Counted from the first letter of the stretch, positions 26,630-35,914 are shown. The stretch: 64,000 nt of DNA from Lewinella sp. JB7 (GCF_024297185.1 NZ_JANCTD010000007.1:186001-250000); one strand, 5' to 3'. Notes: generated from the sequence alone by a model not told the origin. Program-made: numbers and translations.

Positions 26630-27436
26630 TAAGTATTCACTCCAGCTACCCGGATACAGCGCCGGGAGCTCCCCGAAGGCGTAGTAGTACGCCAAAATAT
26701 TGTGACAGGCCGTCACGCCGGAGCCGCAGTAGAACACGTTCTGCTGCGGCTCTTTTTTGAGTCCGGAAAAGCGCTCGCGCAGGGCCTCCCGCGATTTAAA
26801 CTTACCCCCCTCCAGATTATCCGGCCACGGCAAGTTGATCGCCCCCTCGATGTGCCCGGCCACGGGATCGATGTTTTCGTTTTCCCCACGGTAGCGATCG
26901 GCCGTACGGGAATCGACAAGCACGAAGGCGGGGTCCGTCCGGACTTCATCTACGCGGGCGCGGTCGCAGGAGCGGGGTATTTCCGGTGAAGCGATGGGGT
27001 ACGGTGGAGCGGGTAATGCTTCTTCCCGCCCCGAAGCTACTTCACCACCGCCGGCTAACCAGGCCGGAAGCCCGCCGTCCAGGACGGCTACCCGCTCGTG
27101 GCCGATCCACTTCAGCAGCCACCAGGCCCGGGCGGCAATGCCGCCGCCCTTATCGTCGTAAGCCACTACGGGCCGGTCGGGAGTCAGCCCCAGGGCGGCC
27201 ATGCGCTCGGCGAATGCCGTACGATCGGGCAGGGGATGCCGACCGGTCGTGCCCGGTATGACCTCTCCGGACAGGTCCTCGTTCAGGTGCAGGTAGTGCG
27301 CTCCGGGAATGTGGCCCGACAGATAATCCCGGTACCCCCGATCGGGGTCGAACAGGTCGAAGCGGCAGTCGAGGAGCAGGGGGCGTTCGGACAGTAGCTC
27401 CCCGAGCGCGGCGGTCGATATGATGGGCGTCGTCAT
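26618..27436 (-). CDS. Two-domain rhodanese sulfurtransferase
   Basis: 272 residues with two rhodanese domains. The N-terminal one (LLLDCRFDLFDPDRGYRDYL, SGHIPGAHYLHL) lacks the active Cys. The C-terminal one ends in the active-site loop YCGSGVTACHN, the CGSGVTA form of 3-mercaptopyruvate sulfurtransferases. It moves sulfur from mercaptopyruvate or thiosulfate to an acceptor, in the cytoplasm. A TACCTTCG box ends five bases before its ATG (27442-27449), suggesting a leaderless transcript. Confidence 0.92.
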   Translation of the reverse strand: MTTPIISTAALGELLSERPLLLDCRFDLFDPDRGYRDYLSGHIPGAHYLHLNEDLSGEVIPGTTGRHPLPDRTAFAERMAALGLTPDRPVVAYDDKGGGIAARAWWLLKWIGHERVAVLDGGLPAWLAGGGEVASGREEALPAPPYPIASPEIPRSCDRARVDEVRTDPAFVLVDSRTADRYRGENENIDPVAGHIEGAINLPWPDNLEGGKFKSREALRERFSGLKKEPQQNVFYCGSGVTACHNILAYYYAFGELPALYPGSWSEYLLGE

Positions 27437-27450
27437 ACCTCCGAAGGTAA

Positions 27451-27873
27451 CTAGTATTCCCGCCAGTGCCGCACCGCGATGGTTACCCGATTCGTGTCGC
27501 CGATGGTGGTGGCCACCTCACTAAACTCCGGAGCTCGCCACTTGCTCGGGGGCAACTTGCCGAATCCGTAGGGCTCGGTGGGCACCCCGAAGAAGTTACG
27601 GTCGAGGGTACCGTTTTCGTTCAGATCCTGAAATACGGCAATAACGTAGTCTCCTTCCGTGGGTAGGCGCAGGTCCACTTCGGTCCGAATGTCGGTGGCG
27701 GCGAGCGTTCGACTGGCCGTAGAAATAAATCGCTCGTTCGCGAAGCCCTCCGGACTATCGTATACGGCCACGTACACTTTACCCCCCTCTACGGAGCTTA
27801 CGATCTCTACATTCAGGTGCTGGGGGGCCCCGGAGAAGTAAGCGAGCATAAGAAGGGTGAAGAGATGGTGCAA
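27451..27873 (-). CDS. DUF2141 secreted protein
   Basis: 140 residues. A short hydrophobic N-terminus (MHHLFTLLMLAYFSGAP) reads as a signal peptide. The DUF2141 domain follows: GKVYVAVYDSPEGFANERFI, VDLRLPTEGDYVIAVFQDLN, ENGTLDRNFFGVPTEPYGFG. The end, VTIAVRHWREY, is short. DUF2141 proteins are exported Ig-like small proteins of unknown role. The rhodanese start lies 14 bases downstream, but that gene has its own promoter box. The next 147 bases (27874-28020) hold no gene. Confidence 0.85.
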   Translation of the reverse strand: MHHLFTLLMLAYFSGAPQHLNVEIVSSVEGGKVYVAVYDSPEGFANERFISTASRTLAATDIRTEVDLRLPTEGDYVIAVFQDLNENGTLDRNFFGVPTEPYGFGKLPPSKWRAPEFSEVATTIGDTNRVTIAVRHWREY

Positions 27874-28020
27874 GGGAAAGAAATTAAGTACACGACAAAG
27901 ATCGTAGTATCAACGCGTACCGCCTGTTTATCCCTATCGATTGCACGTTAAGGATATCGGAAGATTACGATGGCGGGGATTCCGTTCGTCTGACTCGGCG
28001 GAAGTGATAATTTTACCCTG

Positions 28021-28758
28021 GTGACATCCATCCGCTCGAAACTCCACCGCTTTCTTTTCGACACCTACGTTCAGGACCCTTCCCGGTTTCCCGTACCCAC
28101 ATCCCTGGTGCTCGGTTGGAATACCCTGAAGCGACGAGCAATCCGGAGATTTCGGGTGCGGCATACTCTCCAGGTGAGCTCTTTCGGGGGAGCGGGTACG
28201 ACCTTACTGACCAATTTCCTGCAGCGGCACGGAGCGGACTTGCCGGACCAGCGCGGGGCGCGGTGGGCACCCTGGAAGCACATGAGCGCTCCACCGGAAA
28301 ATCGGGTAGTCCCCTCCGGATTCCGGGCCATTTACGTCATCGGCGATCCGCGGGACGCGCTGCTGTCCGTGTTCCGGCGGGGTTACCAGCACGCCCACGT
28401 TCAGTTGATGGAAGGTCGCGTCCACGAGTGGGACTTTACCTGGAAGCTCACCGAATACCTGGCCGAAGGCCGGGAATTGTTCGGTTTCGGAGAGCACTTC
28501 GACCGTTGGGTCCGGAGCGACCGCAATTACCCGATCCTCGTCGTTAAGTACGACGCGCTCTGGGACAACCTTCCGGAGATTATCCGCTTTGCCGGCCTGC
28601 CGGAATCTGTTTTACAGGACTTCCCCGAACGAAAGCCGCGCGCAACCGATCGGCAGCATTATCCGCCCGAGATCACGGCCCGGGTCGACCGAATGCTCGG
28701 GGAGCTGGCCGAACGGATCGACCGGTATCCTGACTTTTCGATTATTGGAACCCCGTAA
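28021..28758 (+). CDS. Sulfotransferase-like P-loop protein
   Basis: 245 residues from GTG 28021. The segment VSSFGGAGTTLLTNFLQRHG resembles the 5'-phosphosulfate-binding loop of PAPS-dependent sulfotransferases, and YVIGDPRDALLSVFRRG resembles the 3'-phosphate site, with the conserved Arg and Ser eight apart. ILVVKYDALWDNLPEIIRFA also fits the family's later conserved block. It would transfer sulfate from PAPS to a sugar or lipid; the acceptor is not evident and PAPS synthesis genes are not nearby. A GTP/ATP-binding protein of another type is less likely. Confidence 0.7.
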   Translation: MTSIRSKLHRFLFDTYVQDPSRFPVPTSLVLGWNTLKRRAIRRFRVRHTLQVSSFGGAGTTLLTNFLQRHGADLPDQRGARWAPWKHMSAPPENRVVPSGFRAIYVIGDPRDALLSVFRRGYQHAHVQLMEGRVHEWDFTWKLTEYLAEGRELFGFGEHFDRWVRSDRNYPILVVKYDALWDNLPEIIRFAGLPESVLQDFPERKPRATDRQHYPPEITARVDRMLGELAERIDRYPDFSIIGTP

Positions 28759-28760
28759 TC

Positions 28761-29177
28761 CTAGGCGCAGTACTTATCGAAGGCCATCTTGAGGTTCTGG
28801 GCGATCACCTCGGCCGGGCGCCCCTCGATGTGGTGACGCTCCAGGAAGTGTACGAGCTTACCGTCCTTGAAGAGGGCAATGCTGGGGCTGCTTGGCGGGT
28901 AGGGCAGCAGGTGTTCGCGGGCCTGGGCCGTAGCCGCCTGATCGACGCCGGCGAAAACGGTGTACAGCCGGTCGGGCTTGTGCTCGTTGCGGGCGGCCAT
29001 CTTTGCACCGGGTCGGGCGTTGGCGGCCGCGCAGCCACAGACGGAGTTGACGACCAGCAGGGCGGTGCCTTCCGTTTGTCCCAGGGCGGCGTCGACCGCT
29101 TCCGGGGTGGTCAGGGATTCAAAGCCGAAATTGGTCAGATCCTTGGACATGGGGATCGTAAGCTCGACGGGGTACAT
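28761..29177 (-). CDS. BrxA/BrxB-family bacilliredoxin
   Basis: 138 residues starting MYPVELTIPMSKDLTNFGFE, the usual opening of the family. The active-site motif is CGC in VNSVCGCAAANARPG. The remainder (LYTVFAGVDQAATAQAREHL, PPSSPSIALFKDGKLVHFLE) is the thioredoxin-like DUF1094 fold. In Bacillus these proteins remove bacillithiol from mixed disulfides; Bacteroidota carry the family widely. It converges with the sulfotransferase-like gene, with two bases between stops. Confidence 0.92.
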   Translation of the reverse strand: MYPVELTIPMSKDLTNFGFESLTTPEAVDAALGQTEGTALLVVNSVCGCAAANARPGAKMAARNEHKPDRLYTVFAGVDQAATAQAREHLLPYPPSSPSIALFKDGKLVHFLERHHIEGRPAEVIAQNLKMAFDKYCA

Positions 29178-29244
29178 ACAGAATTATTTTCTTGGTGATG
29201 ATTACAGCTTCTGTATTTACACCTGGGTCTGTCCTTTGGTTGTT

Positions 29245-30663
29245 CTAGTACTCGAATTCCAGCTTCTCGCTGGGGTAGCCGAACAGGCAGTCTTTCTTTA
29301 CGAGTTGGGCGACCCGGTCAGGAACCATTTTCTCCCAACCGTCCTCCCCGGCGCGAATCATCTCCAGCACCTTCCGGGAATAAATGTGGAGGTTCTCCGC
29401 CTTATAGCTCTCGATGTCGACGATCTGTCCGCTGTCCAGCAGGTGGCGGTACAGGAACTTGACGCCCTCGGGAATCGGCACGTTTTCGGCGGTCATCAGG
29501 TCGGCGCTTCCCTCCTGCTGGGCGGGGTATACATAGAGTTTCACGTTGCGCGTAAAGATCTCGCCGAAGGCGGCGAGCAGGCGCCCGTCCTGGTTAGCGT
29601 AGTACTTATCGCTGATGAGCTGCAGCAGGTCGTTCACGCCGACCACGATGCCGAGGGGCGAGACTTTGTACAGCGACAGATACTCGATCAGGTCGCCGTA
29701 GCGGTGGTAGTTGCTGATGACGACGGTTTGCCCCAAGGCGTTCAGCAGGGTGGCCCGGTGCAGGTAGTCGCGCTCGTTGAGTTCCGAGCTGCCCTGGAGG
29801 TTGTCCATCGTCAACTCCGTGAGCAGGAAGCTGGTGGAGGGGTCGATGTGTTCCTCGGCCCGAAATTGCTTGTACCCGGCTTCGAGCATGTCCGCGTTCA
29901 CCAGGGTGGTGGGACGGTAGCTTCCCCGTACGACCATGACGGCCTTCTTGTAAAGAAATTCGCTGGGGTGGATACTGCGGCCCCGGGGGTCGAACATCGT
30001 AATGTCGGTCAGGGCGTGCTTCACCATCCAGAGGCTCAGCAGACGGTTATCCACCGAAAAGTCCGGGCCGCTGAGCACCATCATATCGATGGCAATGCGC
30101 CCCTTAAGGCCATCGAGCAGGCTCTCGACCAGGGTTTCCGGGTCGTCGTGCAGGTGGTAGGCCCCGTAGATCATATTTACCCCCAGGATGCCGATGGCCT
30201 GCTGCTGCAGTTGGTTGTCGTTGTCCAGCATGCGGGCGTGGAGCAGCATATCGTTGGCCCCGCCGTTGGGGGTCAGCTGGAAGCGTAGCCCCAGCCAGCC
30301 ATTGCCCCGAATGGTCCGGGTATAGTTGATGGCAGCCACGGTGTCGGCGAACACGAAGAAGTTCGTCTCCGGCCGGTCATGACGCAGGCGATTGATCATC
30401 AGATCGTACTCGTGATCCACCATCTTGTGAATACGGCTCTCACAGACATAGCGTCCGCTCGGCTCCGTCCCGTAGATCTGATCGGAGTACACCTTATCGT
30501 AAGCACTCATCGTCTTGGCGATGGTTCCCGCCGCCGCGCCCACCTGAAAAAAGTGCCGCGCCACTTCCTGACCGGCGCCGATCTCCGCAAAGGTGCCGTA
30601 GATCCGGGGATCGAGGTTGATTTCCAGGGCTTTCTGTTCCGTTTCAAGTAGTTGGCGGGGCAT
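29245..30663 (-). CDS. Conserved protein of unknown function
   Basis: 472 residues from ATG 30663 (MPRQLLETEQKALEINLDP); an ATG at 30675 lies in repeat sequence and is less likely. No catalytic motif is recognised. It begins with EIGAGQEVARHFFQVGAAAG and contains NFFVFADTVAAINYTRTIRG, GILGVNMIYGAYHLHDDPE and RHLLDSGQIVDIESYKAENL. There is no signal peptide and no membrane helix, so it is probably cytoplasmic. I believe close relatives occur throughout Bacteroidota and some cyanobacteria, but cannot name an activity. An AT-rich repeat word (caaattgtaaatggtaaat) ends four bases before the start. Confidence 0.7.
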   Translation of the reverse strand: MPRQLLETEQKALEINLDPRIYGTFAEIGAGQEVARHFFQVGAAAGTIAKTMSAYDKVYSDQIYGTEPSGRYVCESRIHKMVDHEYDLMINRLRHDRPETNFFVFADTVAAINYTRTIRGNGWLGLRFQLTPNGGANDMLLHARMLDNDNQLQQQAIGILGVNMIYGAYHLHDDPETLVESLLDGLKGRIAIDMMVLSGPDFSVDNRLLSLWMVKHALTDITMFDPRGRSIHPSEFLYKKAVMVVRGSYRPTTLVNADMLEAGYKQFRAEEHIDPSTSFLLTELTMDNLQGSSELNERDYLHRATLLNALGQTVVISNYHRYGDLIEYLSLYKVSPLGIVVGVNDLLQLISDKYYANQDGRLLAAFGEIFTRNVKLYVYPAQQEGSADLMTAENVPIPEGVKFLYRHLLDSGQIVDIESYKAENLHIYSRKVLEMIRAGEDGWEKMVPDRVAQLVKKDCLFGYPSEKLEFEY

Positions 30664-31524
30664 GAGATTTACCATTTACAATTTGAAACGTACAATGTAC
30701 AATTTACGGGGCAGCTCACTCCGTTCGTGAGGCCGTCAACCGAGGCTAGAGGAATTTTCAATTTAATATTTCAAATTGAAAATTTTGCTGCCGCACCCGG
30801 AGGGGACTACCGTTACCAGTCGGCTGCAAGGCACGAGCAGAGCCGTAAATTTGAAATGTCAAATTTTCAATGGTAAATTTTCCTACCACACCCGGAATTA
30901 CCTATTGTTTACTATGTGACTGCTACAAAACGAGCGCAGCGAGCAGAGTCGCAAATTGCAGATGTGAAATATCCAATTGTAAATTTTCCTACCATACCCG
31001 GAAGGACCTATTGTTTACCATCCAGCTGCAACAAAACGAGCGCAGCGAGCATCCACGCAAATTTAAAATGTCAAATTTCCAATTGTAAATTTTCCCACCA
31101 TACCCGGAAGGACCTATTGTTTACCATCCAGCTGCAACAAAACGAGCGCAGCGAGCATCCACGCAAATTTAAAATGTCAAATTTTCAATTGTAAATTTTC
31201 CCACCATACCCGGAATCACCTGCCATTTCCAACTCAGCTGCTACAAAATCCGAGCGCAGCGAGCAGAGCCGAAATTTAAAATGTCAAATTTTCAATTGTA
31301 AATTTTCCCACCATACCCGGAATCACCTGCCGTTTCCAACTCAGCTGCTACAAAACGAGCGCAGCGAGCAGAGCCACAAATTTAAAATGTCAAATTTTCA
31401 ATTGTAAATTTTCCTACCATACTCGGAATCACCTGCCGTTTCCAACTCGGCTGCTACAAAACGAGCGCAGCGAGCAGAGCCGCAAATTTGAAATTAGATA
31501 TGGTAAATTGTAAATGGTAAATTT
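30664..31524 (+). repeat. 106-base tandem repeat array in the 3' flank of the arginine operon
   Basis: Copies opening with cgagcgcagcgagc start at 30931, 31037, 31143, 31251, 31356 and 31462, steps of 105-108 bases; a decayed seventh starts near 30835. Each has a GC-rich opener, the AT-rich module (aaatttaaaatgtc, aaattttcaattgtaaattt), ccaccatacccggaatcacc, and a pyrimidine-rich link to the next. The left part (30664-30830) has looser AT-rich words. No ORF longer than a repeat unit is credible. Copies differ from each other by a few bases. Confidence 0.92.
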
Positions 31525-32466
31525 TCACCCTCCCAAAAGCGCCGCCAGCACCGCCGTCGCCGCCCACGTGCGGTTATCAGCCTGCTGCAGGACCAGGGAA
31601 CGGTCGCCGTCGAGTACGCCGTCGGTAACGATCACGTTGCGGCGTACCGGCAGGCAGTGCATAAAGTAGGCATCGTTCGTCAGGGCCATTTTTTGCTCGC
31701 TCACCGTCCAGTTTGGCAAATCGGCGGTGGCTCCGTAGTCCGCGTAGCTCGACCAGTTTTTGGCGTATACGAAGTCGGCGCCGTGCAGGGCTGCTTCCTG
31801 ATCGTGCAGCACCCGCGCGCCCGCCGTAAACTCCGGCGCCAGGTCAAAACCCTCCGGATTGGCGATGGTAAGGTCCACCTCTCCCCACTTCACCATCCAC
31901 TCGGCAAAGCTGTTGGCTACCGCCTGGGGAAGCCGACGCGGGTGGGGCGCCCAGGTCAGCACCACCTTCGGGCGCTCGCTGCGGCGGTGTTCGGCGATGG
32001 TCACGCAATCGGCCAGGCTCTGCAGCGGGTGACGGATCGCCGATTCCAGACTGACGACCGGCACTGTAGCGTACTTCACGAATGCATTGATGATCCGGTC
32101 CTCATAATCCGCTTGCCGGTCCTCCAGTCCCGGAAAGGAGCGCACGGCGAGTATGTCGCAGTACTGGCTGAGCACCCCGGCGGCCTCCTTCACGTGCTCG
32201 GCGCTGTCCAGATTCATTACCGCCCCTTCCTCGAATTCCAGTTTCCAGCCCCCGGCAGCGTCCATCGTAATCACCTGAAAGCCCAGTTCGTAACCGGCAC
32301 GCTCGGTACTGATGCGGGTGCGCAGGCTGGGATTGAAGAACAGGTTGATGAGGGTCTTTCCGTCGGCCAATTCCCGGTTGTGGTTCTTCGTCTGCTTGTA
32401 CTGCCGGGCCTGATTGACGAGGTCCGGAACGGTAGTGGCGTCGTGGGCGGATAAAAAATTCTTCAT
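31525..32466 (-). CDS. argF': N-acylornithine carbamoyltransferase
   Basis: 313 residues. The carbamoyl-phosphate loop is FFNPSLRTRIST, later blocks are SLADCVTIAEHRRSERPKVV, TWAPHPRRLPQAVANSF and FMHCLPVRRNVIVTDGVLD. The HCLPVRR form and the ornithine-side loop match the carbamoyltransferases of Bacteroidota and Xanthomonas, which act on N-succinyl- or N-acetylornithine rather than ornithine. Which acyl group is used here cannot be decided by eye. It is the last gene of the minus-strand arginine operon, 52 bases after argD. Confidence 0.9.
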   Translation of the reverse strand: MKNFLSAHDATTVPDLVNQARQYKQTKNHNRELADGKTLINLFFNPSLRTRISTERAGYELGFQVITMDAAGGWKLEFEEGAVMNLDSAEHVKEAAGVLSQYCDILAVRSFPGLEDRQADYEDRIINAFVKYATVPVVSLESAIRHPLQSLADCVTIAEHRRSERPKVVLTWAPHPRRLPQAVANSFAEWMVKWGEVDLTIANPEGFDLAPEFTAGARVLHDQEAALHGADFVYAKNWSSYADYGATADLPNWTVSEQKMALTNDAYFMHCLPVRRNVIVTDGVLDGDRSLVLQQADNRTWAATAVLAALLGG

Positions 32467-32518
32467 GGGGCGGGTGCGCGGGTGCGGTATTTTTTGGGTG
32501 GAAGCGGTCGGTTCCGGC

Positions 32519-33667
32519 TTAGTGCGAGCTGACCTCTTCGGGATTCAGGGCCTGTTGCAGGGCTTCGAGTATGCGTTCGCACTCCTCCCGCTTGACGTTG
32601 AGTGGGGGAAGTAAGCGGATCGTGTTCGGGTCCTTAGCCGATCCCGTAAATACGTGGTAGTCAAACAACAAGCGCTTACGTAACTCTCCAATGGGTTGCT
32701 CCATCTGCAATCCGATCATCAGACCTTCCCCGCGTACTTCCGTGAAGAGGCCCGACTCCCGGAGGGCCTGCAGCAAATAGTCGCCCTGCGTCTTGGTGTT
32801 CTCGAGCAGACCCTCCGCTTCGATCACGTCGAGGACCGCGATGCCGGCGGCACAGGCCAGGTGGCTGCCGCCGAAGGTTGTGCCGAGCATTCCGCTCTTG
32901 GGTTCCAGCTCCGGAGCGATGAGCACCCCGCCGATCGGGAATCCATTCCCCATGCCCTTAGCGACCGTTACGATGTCGGGCCGCACCTTGCTGTGCTGGA
33001 AGGCGAAGAATTTGCCGCTGCGGCCGTACCCCGACTGCACCTCGTCCAGGATGAGCAGCGCGCCGTGTTCGTGACACAAGTCCGGGAGTGCTTCCAGAAA
33101 GGCCGCGTCCGGAATATGGATGCCACCGATGCCCTGGATTCCCTCGATGATTACGGCGGCAACGTCGCCCTTCGCCAGCTCCCGGCGCACGCCCTCTAGG
33201 TCGTCCAGTTCGAGGAAAGTGATTGGGTAGTTACGGTTAATGGGAGCCTTGATCGCCTCGTTATCGGTGGCGTTGACCGCCGCGGAGGTCCGGCCGTGAA
33301 AGGCTCCCCGGAAGGCGATGACTCGGTTGCGGTTGGTACGGAAACTCGCCAGTTTGAGGGCGTTTTCGTTGGCTTCGGCACCGCTGCTGACGAGAAACAG
33401 CTGGTAGTCGTCCAGCCCCGATAGGCGCCCGAGCTTATCGGCTAATTCCTGCTGCAGGGGATTTTGGACGCTATTACTGTAGAAACCGATCTTGCCGACC
33501 TGCTCCGATATCTTCCGGACGTAATGCGGGTGAGCGTGACCGATGCTGATCACGGCGTGCCCCCCGTAAAAGTCGAGGTAGCGCTCGCCGGTAGCCGTGT
33601 ACACGTAGCTGCCCTGGCCGCGTACCGGTTCGATCGGATAAAGGGAGTAAACGTCGAAGAGGGTCAT
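32519..33667 (-). CDS. argD: N-acylornithine aminotransferase
   Basis: 382 residues, a class III PLP aminotransferase. FLVSSGAEANENALKLA binds the cofactor phosphate, LLILDEVQSGYGRSGKFFAF carries the Asp that contacts the pyridine nitrogen, and TVAKGMGNGFPIGG holds the Schiff-base lysine. It converts N-acyl-glutamate semialdehyde to N-acylornithine. It lies between argC and the carbamoyltransferase gene, 32 bases after argC. Ornithine aminotransferase is a possible alternative, but operon position supports argD. Confidence 0.93.
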   Translation of the reverse strand: MTLFDVYSLYPIEPVRGQGSYVYTATGERYLDFYGGHAVISIGHAHPHYVRKISEQVGKIGFYSNSVQNPLQQELADKLGRLSGLDDYQLFLVSSGAEANENALKLASFRTNRNRVIAFRGAFHGRTSAAVNATDNEAIKAPINRNYPITFLELDDLEGVRRELAKGDVAAVIIEGIQGIGGIHIPDAAFLEALPDLCHEHGALLILDEVQSGYGRSGKFFAFQHSKVRPDIVTVAKGMGNGFPIGGVLIAPELEPKSGMLGTTFGGSHLACAAGIAVLDVIEAEGLLENTKTQGDYLLQALRESGLFTEVRGEGLMIGLQMEQPIGELRKRLLFDYHVFTGSAKDPNTIRLLPPLNVKREECERILEALQQALNPEEVSSH

Positions 33668-33699
33668 CGGAAAATGTTTCGGAGTTTGGTCAACGCGGG

Positions 33700-34665
33700 T
33701 TAAAACATCGAGGCCTTGAGCTGAAGCCCCATCGTTTCGGGCAGGCCGAGGGCAAGATTCATATTCTGGACGGCATGGCCGCTTGCTCCCTTCAAGAGAT
33801 TGTCGATGGCCGTCGTGACCAGCACCTGGTCGCCGTGCTTCTCCACGTGTACGAGCCCCTTGTTCGTATTGACCACCTGTTTGAGGTTGATCGGCTCATC
33901 CGTTACGTGGGTGAAGGCGGCATCGGCGTAGAAGTCCCCGAATAAGCGCTTCAGTTCTACCTCCGGCGCCGTGGTTTTGAGATAGGTCGTCGTGAAGATG
34001 CCCCGGGCAAAGGGACCGCGCACGGGCAGAAAGTGCAGGCCTTCGGTGGCGACCCGGCCGACCTGCGCCGCGCTCCGGCCGATCTCCGCCAGGTGCTGGT
34101 GACTGAAGGCCTTGTATACGCTCACGTTCGCGTTGCGCCAGCTGAAGTGGGTCGTGGGCGACGGACTCTGCCCCGCTCCCGTGCTGCCGGTGATGCCGTT
34201 GATGTGCACGTCACCCTCCGCCAGCCCGGCCTGCGCCAGGGGAAGGAGCGCCAGCTGTATGGCCGTCGCGAAGCAGCCGGGATTGGCGATGCGGGTGGCG
34301 CTGCGGATACGGTCGCGGTTGATCTCCGGCAGTCCGTAGACCCAGTGATCGTCCTTGCGGTAGTCCGTACTCAGGTCGACGACCAGCAGGTCTTTCTTGG
34401 GTCGGCGGGCTTCCACCCAGCCCCGGGAAACTCCGTGGCCCATGCACAGAAACACGGCATCCAGTTGGTCCAGCATGGCTCCTGCGGTCCCGACAAACGA
34501 AAGGTCCGTCTCCCCCACCAGATCGTCGTGAACTTCGCTGATCCGTTTACCGGCCTGGCTACCGCTCTCTACTACCGCGATCTCCACTTCGGGGTGGTGT
34601 ACGAGTAAGCGCAGGAGTTCGCCCGCCGTGTATCCGCCGCCGCCGATGATGCCTACACGCTTCAT
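33700..34665 (-). CDS. argC: N-acyl-gamma-glutamyl-phosphate reductase
   Basis: 321 residues. The NADP-binding start is VGIIGGGGYTAGELLRLLVH; the active-site cysteine is in ANPGCFATAIQLALLPL; GITGSTGAGQSPSPTTHFSW and the VRGPFARGIFTT segment complete the site. It reduces N-acyl-glutamyl phosphate to the semialdehyde. Its start overlaps the argG stop by four bases. The kinase argB for the preceding step is not in the window. Confidence 0.95.
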   Translation of the reverse strand: MKRVGIIGGGGYTAGELLRLLVHHPEVEIAVVESGSQAGKRISEVHDDLVGETDLSFVGTAGAMLDQLDAVFLCMGHGVSRGWVEARRPKKDLLVVDLSTDYRKDDHWVYGLPEINRDRIRSATRIANPGCFATAIQLALLPLAQAGLAEGDVHINGITGSTGAGQSPSPTTHFSWRNANVSVYKAFSHQHLAEIGRSAAQVGRVATEGLHFLPVRGPFARGIFTTTYLKTTAPEVELKRLFGDFYADAAFTHVTDEPINLKQVVNTNKGLVHVEKHGDQVLVTTAIDNLLKGASGHAVQNMNLALGLPETMGLQLKASMF

Positions 34666-35852
34666 ACCTGACCGTTTTGCACGGCGTTACGGATACGGCC
34701 GGGTACGCTCAGAATCTTCGTGAACCCACGGACATCCTCACCGGTCCACCCCTTATTCATTTCCCCGTAGCTGCCGAAGCCGGCACCGAGCAAATCGTTG
34801 GGGGAGGTGATCCCGTCGAGGGTATACCGGTGAGGGTGCAGCGTCAGGTGAACGGTTCCGTTGACGGTGTCCTGGGAGCTCTCCAGAAAGGCTTCGACAT
34901 CGCGCATGACCGGATCGAGAAACTGCCCCTCGTGGAGCATCATCCCGTACCAGTTGCTCAGTTGCTCCTTCCAGAAGAGCTGCCACTTGCCGAGAGTGTG
35001 TTTCTCCAGTAGGTGATGGGCCTTGATGATGAGCACGGCGGCGGCGGCGGCAAAGCCCACCCGGCCCTTGATGCCGATGATGGTATCCCCGACGTGTACG
35101 TCCCGACCGACGCCGAAGGGTGCCGCGAGCGCTTCCAGGGCCCGGATGGCCGCGACGGGATCGTCGAAGGTTTCCTCGTCGAAGCCCGTAAACTGCCCCT
35201 CCGTGAAGTGCAGTTCCAGCTTGCGGGCCTCCGTCTCGGTGACGGGCACCGGCCAGGCATCCTCGGGCAGGGGCTGGTCGCTGGTCAGGGTTTCGGCGCC
35301 GCCTACCGACGTGCCCCACAGACCGGCGTTGATGCTGTAGGTCCCTTTCTTTTCCGGCCACTGCAGGCCGTGCTTGGCCAGGTAATCCACTTCCTCCTGG
35401 CGGGAGAGCTTGAGATCGCGGATCGGGGTGATAATTTCCAGTTCGCGCCGGCTTAATTCGAAGGCCAGGTCGAAGCGTACCTGGTCGTTCCCGGCCCCGG
35501 TGCTGCCGTGCGCTACGCCGTCCGCGCCGATCTCTACGGCATAGCGGGCGGTGGTCAGGGCCTGAAACATGCGTTCCGCGCTGACTGACATGGGGTAGGT
35601 CTGGTACCGCAGGCAGTTGCCGTACACCAGGTAGCGGATACACTGCTCGTAGTAGTCGCGGGTAACGTCGATGCTGCGGTAAGATGCCGCTCCCAGTTGC
35701 AGAGCGCGTTGCTCCATTTCGGCCAGTTCCGCCGGGGAGAAGCCGCCGGTATCTACGGTGAGGGCGTGTACTTCGTGTCCCAGTTCTTCGGTGAGATACT
35801 TTACGCAATAGCTGGTGTCGAGGCCGCCGGAGTAGGCGAGTACAATCTTCAA
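34662..35852 (-). CDS. argG: Argininosuccinate synthase
   Basis: 396 residues. The ATP-binding P-loop is LAYSGGLDTSYCVKYL at the N-terminus, followed by VDTGGFSPAELAEMEQRA and HGSTGAGNDQVRFDLAFE, which binds citrulline and aspartate. It condenses citrulline with aspartate. The gene is second in the operon, 62 bases after the GNAT gene, and its stop overlaps the argC start. argH is not in the window. Confidence 0.96.
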   Translation of the reverse strand: MKIVLAYSGGLDTSYCVKYLTEELGHEVHALTVDTGGFSPAELAEMEQRALQLGAASYRSIDVTRDYYEQCIRYLVYGNCLRYQTYPMSVSAERMFQALTTARYAVEIGADGVAHGSTGAGNDQVRFDLAFELSRRELEIITPIRDLKLSRQEEVDYLAKHGLQWPEKKGTYSINAGLWGTSVGGAETLTSDQPLPEDAWPVPVTETEARKLELHFTEGQFTGFDEETFDDPVAAIRALEALAAPFGVGRDVHVGDTIIGIKGRVGFAAAAAVLIIKAHHLLEKHTLGKWQLFWKEQLSNWYGMMLHEGQFLDPVMRDVEAFLESSQDTVNGTVHLTLHPHRYTLDGITSPNDLLGAGFGSYGEMNKGWTGEDVRGFTKILSVPGRIRNAVQNGQV

Positions 35853-35914
35853 ATCAGGGCGTTTTTAATAGTGGTTGGGGATCGTAAGTGGGAGGAGATT
35901 CGGTTAGGCGGAGG

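Noticed and set aside
28960-30288. 442-codon plus-strand frame opposite the bacilliredoxin and the conserved unknown
   Set aside because: It spans two minus-strand genes with good family or coding evidence and has antisense-type composition.
30868-31196. Short plus-strand frames of 70-90 codons inside the repeat array
   Set aside because: They are translations of the repeat unit itself, repeat with it, and have no start signal.
30830-31524. CRISPR array
   Set aside because: The units are 106 bases and repeat along their whole length; there are no short repeats with unique spacers, and no cas genes.
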